Assembly: GCA_009767595.1 (NCBI GenBank)
Contig: VSDK01016610.1
Coordinates: 19,235 to 83,234 of the forward strand
DNA: 64,000 nt
Direction of reading: 5' to 3'
Source of the DNA: Symbiodinium kawagutii
Taxonomy: Eukaryota > Sar > Dinophyceae > Suessiales > Symbiodiniaceae
In this document: piece by piece, positions 11,787-23,036 of the stretch
Position numbering within the stretch: position 1 is the first letter of the stretch
Layout of the letters: each line of letters starts with the position of its first letter
Notes under the pieces: model-generated
What the model saw: only the letters and a program-made list of their open reading frames with translations
What the model was told of the DNA's origin: nothing
Database searches by the model: none
Program-made: the position numbers and the translations under genes

Positions 11787-11984
11787 ATGGAGTCACCAGC
11801 CTGCGTCACTTTGGGATTCTGTATGTACTTGCGCGATGGACAGCTGGTACCCGGTACCATGGTAGTAGCGCTTGTTTGCGTGGTCCATGGTAGTTGCAAC
11901 CAGCCAGTGACCCGGTGGACCTGCCACAACAGCTTGGGCCAACACCAAGACCCAGCTGTTGCTGCCCGGGGCTCCACTAATCAG
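11787..11984 (+). CDS. Candidate exon with hydrophobic segment
   Basis: Frame from ATG 11787: ACVTLGFCMYLRDGQLVPGT, MVVALVCVVHGSCNQPVTRW, ending ARGSTNQ at a CAG|GTGACG donor. A short hydrophobic run (MVVALVCVV) could be part of a membrane helix. The opposite strand is also open, so this is moderate evidence only. Confidence 0.35.
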
Positions 11985-12464
11985 GTGACGGTCCAGGTTC
12001 TTTAGATACCACGAATTGTTTCCTGCCTAGCGCAGGATTTGATCATCATTTTTCAGCTCCCTCAGAAAATAAGATATGGCCATTTTGATCCTTGTTCAGA
12101 GCAGAAACATGAGCCTTCCCGAGATTCAGAGCTACCATCCCCCCACGATGCGAGGGAAAAACTTTTTGTTGCAGCAGATTTTGCAGCTGAATTTTTTTTC
12201 TGGTGTGTCCCTGAAGTGAGCCAGACAAAACCGCCGTTGGTTGTGATGGGTTTCTGGATAACACCTGGATGTACCTGGTATATTAATCACAAGCTATGGC
12301 CACATGGGAATGTCATCAAATGAGCGATAAATAAACAAAGGATGCCTTGGGTTCTTTGGGGTTCATGTAGTTTCATCAATAGAAAAAACATTGTGAGAAT
12401 CCATGTCAATGGTGGTTGGATGTTGGGAGGTTATGGCGGCTTCTCAGAATGGTGGGGATGGGAA

Positions 12465-12655
12465 AGTGTGGCTGTCCTTAGGTGCAATCTGGGGGATTCC
12501 GAGTACACTGTGAAGTACTGTGGGGACCTGAGAGTCTCACAGGACGCAAGTGGTGTGACAGTGCCCTTGGCAAGCCATTTCTACAGCAACAGTCATGCCA
12601 TGGAGGTGCATACACCAATCTTATGGTTTGCTACTAGCTGTTTGAGCCCTGGCTA
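12465..12655 (+). CDS. Candidate exon, unknown
   Basis: Open frame SVAVLRCNLGDSEYTVKYCG, DLRVSQDASGVTVPLASHFY and on to a TAG at 12653. Composition is protein-like; possible acceptor CCTTAG|GTGCAA. No recognised domain. Confidence 0.28.
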
Positions 12656-12708
12656 GAAAGCTTTTGACCAAGTTTACCAAGTTGTTCGGAGTTTGACTGT
12701 ACTTTTTT

Positions 12709-15700
12709 TCAATACAAATCAGAAGGAAAATAATGTATAGAGTGCCAAATTGCGCGTCCTACCCCTGGTTCAGAACAGATTTGGTGTATATATGTGGGTG
12801 TGTGCCCAATATGGTGTTCACATATAGGATGGGGGCTGTATGTGTCACACATGTTTTGTGGTTTGATATCGCTGATAGAGAACATAAACTGTGAGAGAAC
12901 CAGGGTTCAAATGAACCAACATGTGACCATTCACACTAAGGGATGCTGACATTAATATAATTATATATTCAAAACGCAGAAATGATCCTGAATCCTGTGA
13001 ATCTTTTTTGAACAGTTAGCGATCCATTGTCATGGTTGCCGCTTCCCACCGCACGGGGATGGATCAAAGCCAGTCAGGTGGCCAAAAGGGCTTGGGAATA
13101 TAAGATACTTTTTGCTTGTTCAGAGAACAGTTTGGAAAAACACCGCGCATCATCACATCCACATCCACAAAAAGCCAGAACATAGAAGATAAATCCATAT
13201 GTGTTTTCTTTAATTGTGGTGGAAAATCCGTGCACATCAAAAAAAAAAACGAAAAAAAACAACAGATAAATCCCCAAACAAAATAGTTCACATGAATTGG
13301 TTTTGCCCAGAGGAAAAAAACAACAACCAACCACACATCAAAAAATGATAAATCCCAAAACGAAAATGGCTTATATGATTTGCTCCTGCTAAAAAAAAGG
13401 CCCAAGAAAAAGATCGCACATCAGACATCAGATTTTCAGAAAAAAAAAGATAAATCCCAAAACGAAAATGGTTTATATGATGTGTTCCTGCGTAGAAAAA
13501 AAGGCCAAAGAAAAACATCGCACATCAGACATCAGATTTTCAAAAAAAAAGATAAATCCCAAAGCAAAAAATGTCTTTTATATCTCAAAATATTTTGTGC
13601 TCAAAAATGTTCAGGATGAACCTACTACACATCTGTGATTTTTTTGGAATTAATGAATTCCAAAGAAAAATGGTTTATAGGATTTGTCTCGTTTCCCAGA
13701 AGAAAAAAAGGCCTGGGAAAATCACAATACAACCTCACATCAAAAAAAATAAATCCCAAAACGAAAATGGCTTATATGATTTGTTCCTGCTTAGGAAAAA
13801 AAGGCCTGGGAAAAAGATCGCACATCAGACATCAGTTTTTTTTGAAACAAAAGATAAATCCCAAAACGAAAATGGCTTATATGATTTGTTCCTGCGTGGA
13901 AAAAAGGCCAAAGAAAAACATCGCACATCAGACATCAGATTTTCAAAAAAGAACAAAATATAAATCCCAAAACAAAAATGTCTTATTATATCTAAAAATA
14001 TTTTGTGCTCAAAAATGTTCAGGATGAACCTATTACACATTTGTGATTTTTTTTGGAATTAATGAATTCCAAAGCTGAACCTTTCACCAGACTTCGAACT
14101 CCAAATTCAAAAAATATAATCCAGAAAAAACAATAAATCCCAAAACCAAAATGGTTCATATGCATATTCAGGAAAAATATATGTATGTTTGGTGTCTGCC
14201 CAGGATCAACATGAATTTGCATACCTGAAAACTGAGTCAAAAAATGTTTTTTTTGACTATGGTTTCCAGTTTGTAACTACAGTTTGGTGCTGGCCAAGCA
14301 AAAATTATACATATATATATATATATCCCTAATTTCCATATAAACCATTTTGGTTTTGGAATTTATTTTTGTTTCTGGAATAAATGTTTTGAGTTTGGAA
14401 TTTTTTGGTTCTGGTTTAGATCGCCCATGTTTGTTGTATTCGATCAAAAGTAATTGTGTGTTGGGGTGCTTATTCTTGGTTTGGTGGGCTTGGAAGCATT
14501 TACTTGTGTTCACACTATCAGTCATGTGATTGTTTCAATGCACCACGTGCTCAGATATACACACAAATCAAGTGTATGGGGTGGCTCAAGCAAGTGGAGA
14601 CAAACCAACTTCGCTCACAGCTTCACGGCCTGTGTTGGCATGAGCTCGTGCAGCAGCCAAAGCAGTAGCCCGGGTGTGAACCCGCCAGTGACAATGAATA
14701 GCTCTTCATCCTCAAGTTCCTCAGGCTCTGATTGTGGTGAATCATCATCATCATCAAATCTCCGTCTCTTTACATCAAGGAAGAAGACGTCTATGATGAA
14801 CAACCCGATCCAGACATGACAGCATCTGTTCAGAAGAAGGCCATTTAATGGGTTTGCACGGTTTTTGGCTACATAATTGTGTTTGAAGTATTTTGAACGG
14901 GGTGAGGTTGTATTGTGATTTTCCCAGACCTTTTTTTCTTCTGGGAAGCAAGACAAATCCTATAAACCATTTTTCTTTGGAATTCATTAATTCAAAAAAA
15001 TCACAAATGTGTAGTAGGTTCATCCTGAACATTTTGAGAACAAAATATTTTTAGATATATAAGACATTTTTTGCTTTGGGATTTATCTTTTTTTTTGAAA
15101 ATCTGATGTCTGATGTGCGATGTTTTTCTTTGGCTTTTTTTTCTACGCAGGAACAAATCATATAAACCATTTTCGTTTTGGGATTTATCTTTTGTTTCAA
15201 AAAAAACTGATGTCTGATGTGCGATCTTTTTCCCAGGCCTTTTTTCCCTAAGCAGGAACAAATCATATAAGCCATTTTCGTTTTGGGATTCATTTTTTTT
15301 GATGTGAGGTTGTATTGTGATTTTCCCAGACCTTTTTTTCTTCTGGGAAACGAGACAAATCCTATAAACCATCTTGCTTTTGAATTCATTAATTCCAAAC
15401 AAATCACAAATGTGTAGTAGGTTCATCCTGAACATTTTTGAGCACAAAATATTTTGAGATATATAAGACATTTTTGCTTTGGGATTTTTTTTTTGTTCTT
15501 TGTTGAAAACCTGATGTCTGATGTGCGATGTTTTTCTTTGGCCTTTTTTTTTCACGCAGGAACAAATCATATAAGCCATTTTCGTTTTGGGATTTTTCTT
15601 TTGTTTCAAAAAAAAACTGATGTCTGATGTGCGATCTTTTTCCCAGGCCTTTTTTTCCTAAGCAGGAACAAATCATATAAGCCATTTTCGTTTTGGGATT

Positions 15701-16205
15701 TTTTTTCTGAAAATCTGATGTCTGATGTGCGATCTTTTTCTTGGGCCTTTTTTTTTTTAGCAGGAGATATAAGCCATTTTCGTTTTGGGATTTATCATTT
15801 TTTGATGTGTGGTTGGCAGTTGTTTTTTCCTCTGAGCAAAACCAATTCATGTGAACCATTTTGTTTGGGGATTTATCTGTTGTTTTTTCGTATTTTTTTT
15901 GATGTGCACGGATTTTCCACCGCAATTAAAGAAAACACATATGGATTTATCTTCTGTGTTTTTGCTTTTTGTGGATGTGGATGTGATGATGTGCGGTGTT
16001 TTTTCCAAACTGTTCTCTGAACAAGCAGAAAGTGTCTTATATCCTTCTCTTCACAACCCAGATTCCCAAGATAATTGCTTTTATTGCCATACCCAACCAT
16101 ATATACACCAAAACGCAGCATTCATTTCGGTTATCCCGGCTGAGTTGTGCAATTTGGCAGTATAGAGTCTCTATCTTTATACTATTTTCCTTCTGATTAG
16201 TATTT
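12709..16205. mobile_element. Foldback-type element with long composite inverted arms
   Basis: Left arm about 12709-14075, right arm about 14899-16205, mutually reverse-complementary with few mismatches. For example, the stretch around 13123-13230 matches the complement of about 15900-16020, and AATCAGAAGGAAAATA near 12717 matches the complement of the right edge. Each arm is built of tandem subrepeats of about 100-110 bp carrying GATAAATCCCAAAACGAAAA and ATCGCACATCAGACATCAG (at about 13340, 13449, 13551, 13747, 13852, 13960 and mirrored on the right). Long inverted repeats of tandem subunits around a unique centre are the layout of foldback (FB/Galileo-type) transposons. No transposase seen. 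The open frames in the arms (KKINPKTKMAYMIC-type) are repeat translations, not genes. Confidence 0.8.
14076..14898. other. Central loop of the foldback element
   Basis: Unique sequence between the arms. Its first 350 bp holds a smaller nested palindrome (14090-14165 against about 14335-14415) and an (AT)n run at about 14311. The rest, 14460-14860, is open on the minus strand with an acidic stretch (DDDDDSPQSEPEELEDEEL) next to a hydrophobic one, possibly a captured host exon. Evidence for coding is weak. Confidence 0.5.
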
Positions 16206-16258
16206 CACCTATTACAATAATTAAATTTGATTATTCACCTATTCAATACTAATCAGAA
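16191..16258. repeat. 14-bp perfect inverted repeat at the foldback edge
   Basis: TTCTGATTAGTATT (16191-16204) and its exact complement AATACTAATCAGAA (16245-16258) flank 40 bp that contain two TTCACCTATT motifs. It marks the right boundary of the foldback element and repeats the sequence found at its left boundary. Confidence 0.85.
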
Positions 16259-18720
16259 AAAAGGTGATTTTCAGCTGTGTTTTTCACCTTCACCGAGCCG
16301 AAGATTTTCGCCATTCAGAGAGCTGCTCAGGCCCGGACGAGAACCAGTTCCTGATTGACATCCAGAAGCACCTCGTCAGACCTCGTCATCCAGGGAGATT
16401 TCTGATGCGTTCATTAACCATAGTGAATTAATAGTGGTTAACTATAGTTGATTATCATTTCTGACGGTTTCTCATGACCTTCTCATGACCCTTCCATACT
16501 ATTTTTTTCAGATTGTTCTCTAGTATTGTCTATACATTCCTCTACTATATTGAATGGAGAGATCTGAGATATCTTTTCAATCGACCTCACTACATGACCG
16601 TTGCTTCGCTTGACATGTTGACAACTTGCTGCCCCTCTGCAATTTTCTAAGGCCTTGGAAAGTGCAAGTGGTGCTGCAGAGCCATCCCTGTGGTGAAGGG
16701 GAGACCCTGTTCCCCTGAGAGTCGTGAGCTGCCGTTACTTTTGCAGCCGGCAATGTCTGGCTGAGCTGAGGATTTCGTATGTTTGGCTACATCCCTGGAA
16801 TTCTGTTTGAAAATCCACTGGCGAAGGGTGAGAGTGCAATGATTTGAGATCATTCATACCACATGTCTACGTTGTAATTCGAAGCATGATGTGAGAAAAA
16901 TGGACAGTTCTGCAGGACAGCGGTGCGGAATTCCGTTGAATTTCAGGGATATCGAGGCCCCACAGCAAGAGAGGCTGAAACATGCCATTGATTTCGTGCT
17001 GTTGATGCCTCCATGCCTCCAGCAGATGCTTTGCTGGTTGAATTCAGGGCCCCGAAACTGCCAACATAAAGTGAGCTATGAACGTTACCTTGGCTGCTGG
17101 ATTGCTTTGGTGTCGATTCTTAGATCTATGGAATTCATTGTCCATGTACCCGTACTCGACCAACATGCATTAACTACCATATTGATCACCCTTAATTAAG
17201 CATCCTTAAGCAGGCGTTTCAAGTTTCCATGGCTCAAGCGACCGATTCGGCTCTGGAAAATGACTGCACAGTCCTGGGTGAGTTCATGCGGACCTGAAAA
17301 CGGGAAGGATGGCCAAGGCCTAAACATCTCGATCATAGGATCATAGGTCAGAATGATTGTACATTAATATTGGCTCACACTGTTTGATAACGACGAATGA
17401 TGAGTATGCTGCAGTATGCTTGTTTATTGTGGGTAGATCATTGTTAGGACTGGTGCATCATGCATCAAGATGGTGAATGATGGCTGACGATCTACCAATT
17501 GATTGCATTTTATCTGTCATCATTTGTGGCCATTCGATTTGGTGTTATTCACCGGTAAGCAACGGCCAACAATGACTATTGGTAGAGGAGGCCAAACAAC
17601 AAATAACCTTCAATGATAGGAAACAGCCAAAACAAGCACTATAAATCGCTATGACCAACTGCAATAGTTGAATTACCATGCCCTGCTGGGTGGTGAATTT
17701 GTTTGTTCCCGCGGGAATCTGTGGGATGAACCATCAAGCAATCAGTGAACTATCAAGGCACTGGTGTACCTCCAAGGGTCCAAGGGTGAAATTCAGGAGT
17801 TTCTACCTGGGTTTGTCGCATGGTGGATCCTTAGTCCTCCCACTCAACCGGGAAACCCACCAGAGGGGTACACCAGCATGGCGAACTGGACAAACCCACC
17901 TTTCTTTGTTTGGGAATCACCCGTCCACACTCATCGACCTGATAGCTGGTTGGACCCAGATTTCTTTGTTGGGAAACCTTTCTATAGGGTGATTCCCTTC
18001 GTGGACGCCGATCCACACTCATCGACCTGATGAATTGGAAATAAGTAAGTCAAACATTCTCAGAGTATTGGCCAGAACATGCTAACTTTGGCATTTTTTG
18101 GGGGAAGGCTTGGTTGATAGGCATGATTTGGCTTGATTGTCCATGATTTCATGGGTCAGAAAAGTGTCGCACCCGATGATGGTTCCCCAATCGCTACAGA
18201 TGGTACTGTTCATGTAGGTCCTTTGTGATGGTGTTGAAGACGGTTAAGATAGTGAAGAACTCATTCACTAATGGCGGGTCCATGATCAATTAGATGTGTG
18301 GCTTGTTTAGCACTCCAACTTTGAGCAGTGCACAAGAGACCCTGCTCCCAAAGTATCCCCAAATCCTTGGGCTCAGGGCCCCAGCAGAAACGATCGCTGA
18401 AGAGATCCAAACAACAGCAGCTACATGCAGCTTGACGCTCCAATCGCAGCTGCTCAAGGTTTTGCGTCGAGATGGTAGCAATTCTCAGTGTGCCCAATGA
18501 GTGGTGACAAGTCAAGTGGTACAAAACAATACAAAAAGGTTACAAGAAAATGCCCTGGGTGCGTTGGCAGGGACATTTGTGAAAGTCAAAGTTAGATGCA
18601 GAATATCTTTTTCATGGCATCGGATTTACTTGTGGTGTAGTGTTCAAGCAGTAGATACTTACAAGATAGAGACAACAATCAGCCATGGATACATATGGTG
18701 ATATACAAATGTACAATCTG
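16259..18720. other. Mostly non-coding with weak exon candidates
   Basis: Weak candidates on the + strand: about 16333-16400 (SGPDENQFLIDIQKHLV); 16900-17197 (102-residue frame containing NFRDIEAPQQERLKHAIDF); 17764-18030 (EGYTSMANWTNPPFFVWES, with a 20-bp direct repeat TCCACACTCATCGACCTGAT at 17919 and 18011); and 18370-18500 (LRAPAETIAEEIQTTAATCS). None has a recognised domain. Confidence 0.3.
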
Positions 18721-18723
18721 CAG

Positions 18724-18824
18724 GGTGCTGACTTGCTTCTGCACGAAGGCTGACCTCTTCATATGTCGACTGCGGTCAAGAGCCGCCCGGGATTGGGGGC
18801 AAAAGGGCCACCGAAACGCAACAG
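18724..18824 (+). CDS. Candidate exon upstream of SWEET
   Basis: Acceptor ATCTGCAG|GGTGCTG and donor AACAG|GTCAGC. Encodes Cys-rich VLTCFCTKADLFICRLRSRA then ARDWGQKGHRNAT. It could be an upstream exon of the SWEET gene or of another gene. Confidence 0.35.
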
Positions 18825-19462
18825 GTCAGCCGGTTCCGAAACACGTTACGAGGGCTACTTTGCTCGTGATCAGTGTCAGCTGCTCGTGATTTTCAGTAGC
18901 ATCATTTGTTCGGGTACAACCTGACAACCACGACGTTGAAAATCGTGATGATTCATTGATGATCGTGGTCAAGTAAAGCTTAAATAACCTTAAATAAACA
19001 TTAGCAGTAACCAACAATGACAAACGCAATGTCAACCCCAAAGCTGATCATGATGTTGTCATGCATGAAATAAAAGAAGATGGAAAGCCTCGGTCCATCA
19101 GTCCATGTTGATGTTCTTAAACGGTGGATGGCGTGCAACATCGTGCAGTGAGTGGGTAGCTTCTGGTAAGTTGTCCAATGATCTATTGCCCTCCAATCAC
19201 CCAACCTGGGTCGAACGTCGTAAGATGTTACCCATCGTATTGGCTACATGTTCAATAATTATTCGATACTGTTGGCGACATATGCCTCTTGATTCCCTGA
19301 TCAATGTCATCTTGTTTGGTTGCGTTTTGTTCAAATAGTGTCATGGATAACCATTGATATCAAGTATTATGGGCGGAGTGAATACACGCTTTCAATAACC
19401 ACAATCTCTCTCCCATGAGGGCCTATTGTGATTTTGAATGCATTTCCATGCATTTCCGCTGA

Positions 19463-21422
19463 ATGAGCCTGCTAGTTGGGGCAGTGTGTTTAATACCTGA
19501 GATCACCGATTCGGCGGGCACTTCGGACGATTCAAGTTGTTTGCATCCTGGGGATTGCTTTGTCTCATCCACAGTTGGGTGTCATTTTCTGCCTGCAGAT
19601 GTACTATCTCCCAAGCGGGTAAGGGGATCTGTATTCCCGTCACCTCTTGTGAATGTTCAAGCCCTACAACAACAATCGGCAACTGCTGCGCAGGTCTTTC
19701 TCATGAATCCAAAGAGCTGCTCAATGTTTGCACGTCTCTGCCGGTCAAATAATGTTCTTTGGCGAGCGTCTCATCGAGTGTCACGACCCACAGCGATCTG
19801 CGGTGGCCTTTTGCCTTCCAAGTTTGCTAATTCCATTCATCCTTTCGAGTCTGCCTGTCAGACTGTTCATTTGACAGGAAGACCAACTTTTAGCCCAAAG
19901 GCTGACTATGTATCGAGTCTTCGCGCAAAGGCTGACTATAGGAGGACCGACATCGAAAGGAGAGACCAAAGCAGTGCATTTCGATCCAGTGCTCCTTTGC
20001 TTGGCTTGTTGCTGCCCGGCGCCTTAGCGCCAGCATCTTTGTCCCTCAGTGAGTATCGATGGATTTTTGAAGATCTGGTGAGTCTTCCGGGTATTGGATC
20101 GCTGGGTTTGGGTCTGCCCGGTGTGGTGTCATTGGGAATCTTCCTGAATCCCATGTTCGAAGCGATGCCTCGCATTCGAAAGCTTGGACATGTGGGAGAT
20201 ATGCCAATGCTGCCCTACTCAGCTATGGCTTCGCAGGGCAGTGTGTGGACAGCCTATGGCTTGCTCTTGAGCAATCCTGCAGTGTGGACACCCAACCTTT
20301 GTGCAGCGATGCTGGGGATGTATTACATGTCCATCTATTTCACTCATTGCAAGGATGTGGGAAACCTCTTCACCCACGTCGTGAAGGCAGGGATGTGTGG
20401 ATGCGTAATTACCATGTTTCTACACATTTAATGTGATGTTTAATTGATTCTTATTTGGGGTTTGGGTGCAGTTTTTAAAAATTGGCATCTTGATCACGGA
20501 GCAAAGGTTCTAGATTGGATGTCTCTCCACTACGTGGGTTGCCCTGGATCTACTGAAATTGGGTTATTTAGAGCGATGGGAAACTGGCGAGTGTTTTGGG
20601 GCAGTTAGTTTGAGTTTATTTGCAACTGACATGAACACAGCTGGTTGGTTTATGATCATATAACACTAGACTAGCTGTACATAGGTGCTTCACTACCGGC
20701 TTGTCTCAACCTCCTTTCTAAGCAGGTTCGCCCCAACCCCCATGTTCGCCCACTCTCCAAAACGAGAGAGTCTAATTGAGGATCTTGTGCAAGGTCAGAC
20801 GGGTCTGGAGAAGTTGCAAGCAAACTGCCTATAGGCAGCGATTTACTATAGTTTAGGGTTTCGGGTTTTAGGGCTTAACTCGAATACAACGGCCTTGCGC
20901 AAGAATTTGTCAATTTGTGAATAGGGAAAGGGTAACCATCATTGAGGGCAGGCAAACGTAGGCTTTGAGCGAACATGATTCAACATTGGTTTCATCATCA
21001 TCTTCCCTGCTGGTTGCAACACAGCTTTGCCCCATCCTGACATGAAGCAATCCTTCTTAGACACGGCTTTTCAGGTTGACCAACCCTGCAAGGTTGTGGC
21101 GACCATGGGATTTGCTGTTTTTGCCTACGCCCTTCTTCCACACGATTTAGCCCTAAATCTGCTGGGAATCACTGGCAATGTGATGACGATCATTATGTTT
21201 GGCGGGCCGCTGACTGCGATACGCACCGTGGTGCGAGAGCAGAATACCAGGGCCTTGAACCTAGGTTTCACTTGCATTGTGAATCTCAACTGCATTCTGT
21301 GGTTCTTTTACGCCTACTTCATGCTGGACGATCCTTACATCTATCTTCAAGATGGTGTCGGAATCATCCTGGCAACCATGCAACTGGGCCTTTTCGCCCG
21401 GTACGGTGTTCAGCGTCACTGA
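19463..21422 (+). CDS. SWEET (MtN3/saliva) sugar transporter with long N-terminal extension
   Basis: Two exons. Exon 1 runs from ATG 19463 to a donor near 20384-20404 (candidates GTCGTG, GCAGGG, GTAATT, all phase 0). Exon 2 runs from 21075, after GGCTTTTCAG, to TGA 21420-21422. The first triple-helix bundle includes VVSLGIFLNPMFEAM, LPYSAMASQGSVWTAYGLLL and PNLCAAMLGMYYMSIYF. The second includes NLLGITGNVMTIIMFGGPL, CILWFFYAYFMLDDPYIYLQ and GVGIILATMQLGLFARYG. SWEETs are seven-helix uniporters that move sugars down their gradient. Helix-2 Pro, helix-3 Asn and helix-5 Pro are kept; the usual Pro of helix 6 and PN before GVG in helix 7 are replaced (ALNLGF, LQDGVG). About 180 Ser/Arg-rich residues precede helix 1, with a hydrophobic LLGLLLPGALAPA and a duplicated KADY; this could be an organelle-targeting leader. 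Its true start could lie further downstream or in an upstream exon. Confidence 0.85.
20433..21026. other. Intron of the SWEET gene
   Basis: No coding character. It separates the two MtN3 repeats exactly between the helix bundles. Confidence 0.75.
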
Positions 21423-22280
21423 TCAGCTCAAAATTGCGCTAGCACGGGGCTGAAGCAAGTCGGCCTTCATTGATCCAGAATTTGAGTAATTACCAGCGAT
21501 TACATGCGATTACTATATCCAATACTTTTTTGGCCATTCATAACAGATGGTATGACAATACGTTGATATGTGTTTGACCTGACCACTACTGTATCACGAC
21601 AATATTCAATGGATCAGTCGCTTCTTGACTAAATGAATCATGACCTGCAGAAATCCTCACAGGGACAAACATTTGAAGGAACAAGGATAAGCATCACACT
21701 CACAGGCATTGGTATTGGTGTAAAACGTTGAATTCTTTGTTGCATCTCTTACAGATCGGTGTTCAGAAACAACCCCCCAGGCCAGTCTTTCTTTACCGCC
21801 ATTTATGGATCTTCCTTGCACAAAGTCGGAAAGAGAACATAGAGTAGAGTTGCACGTGCATGTTGTGAGCGACACGGCCAGATTTTTATACAAGAAGTGA
21901 AGTGAACAGACGAAGAAAACAGCACAGAACAACTCATAACATTTGGGTTTGTCCCAGAGTGGGGTACCTCTCGCCTGGTTCCCATCAGCAATTGCCACAA
22001 ACTTGGATGGTTAGTAGGTACCATCATGGCGACCTGTTTGGCAACCGGGACAAGTCTTGTCCCAAACAAACACAGCGAAACACGACGGACTGACCTTGCT
22101 TCCCAGCTGATGGGAAGAGTACAGGGGCACACTCCCTTAGTTCAGGAGGGACCATCAGCACATGTTGACCATTAGATTTCAAAGCCACTACTGTCAATCT
22201 TGACTAGCTATATTGAAATATGCAACAGTTACATTCTTCTCTACACACTATTGAGAGCACAAAACCTATTCCTGTCACCC

Positions 22281-22677
22281 CTCACTTCCGGGGGGACGCG
22301 ATTGCGAAATTCTTCGCCACTCCTGAGCAATGGGTGGACGACCTTCGCTGCTATTGCTGCAATCTCAGTTTTATCTTTGCCTGTGTGGTTTTGCGGGGAA
22401 GCCATGTGCCTTGATGGTGATTTCTGGGGAGACATGATGTGACCGAAACCGTCACGGACTCTCCCAACTGACTAATAGGACACACAGTCATCCAACCCCT
22501 AGGGGTATTGGTTGCTGTTGGTTTCCAGCAGTAGATCCACGTTGGCGGATTTTCTGGTGTTCAAAGCTGGCCGCCTGCCACACGCCTGCGCGAGGTTGTG
22601 GATACATGCTGCCAGAGCAGCTTATTTCTTTGTTGAGGACAGGACCTGGTTTCATGTCAGGGATCAGATTCCAGGGA
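22281..22677 (+). CDS. Two candidate exons of an unknown gene
   Basis: First part about 22281-22366: HFRGDAIAKFFATPEQWVDD then LRCYCCNL. Second part about 22533-22677, after TTTCCAGCAG: STLADFLVFKAGRLPHACAR, LWIHAARAAYFFVEDRTWFH, VRDQIPG. Both have coding codon use and protein-like order, but no family is recognised. Exact limits and connection are unproven. Confidence 0.42.
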
Positions 22678-22984
22678 TCCAAATACCTGTGGCCATAGGT
22701 TGGAGCATTGGCTCCGTGTTGCATGGGCACTTGAGGCGTTTGACATCTGGGATCTAGGAGTTTTATGACCATTTGTTTGCAAGCAAGGAGAACGCATCAT
22801 ATCAATCTATGACTTCGCAGGCACAAGGGATGATACACAGATGACAACACAATCAGATTCGATGTGGCCACATGTTGCCACAAGCAGCCGCATACGCATC
22901 ATGATATTCACATATGTTCCCAATAGATGTTGTTGCCACCCCCAAATCATCCCACATGAGTCATTGTTTACAGAAATGAGCAAA

Positions 22985-23036
22985 CTATTCTGGGGCCCTT
23001 CTGGGGCTCCCCCTATTTCGAGAATCCCCAACTGTA
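22985..23036. repeat. Partial copy of inverted-repeat element
   Basis: GGGGCTCCCCCTATTTCGAGA resembles the right end of the 105-bp element. The other end is missing. Confidence 0.35.

Noticed and set aside
13064-16165. Many overlapping 70-200 residue frames with repeated KSQNENGLYDLFL
   Set aside because: Same subrepeats read in different frames on both arms of the foldback; no domain and no fixed frame.
14580-17245. TGGCTCAAG at 14581 and 17229 as further spliced-leader relics
   Set aside because: Only nine bases match the leader end, expected by chance in a window this size.
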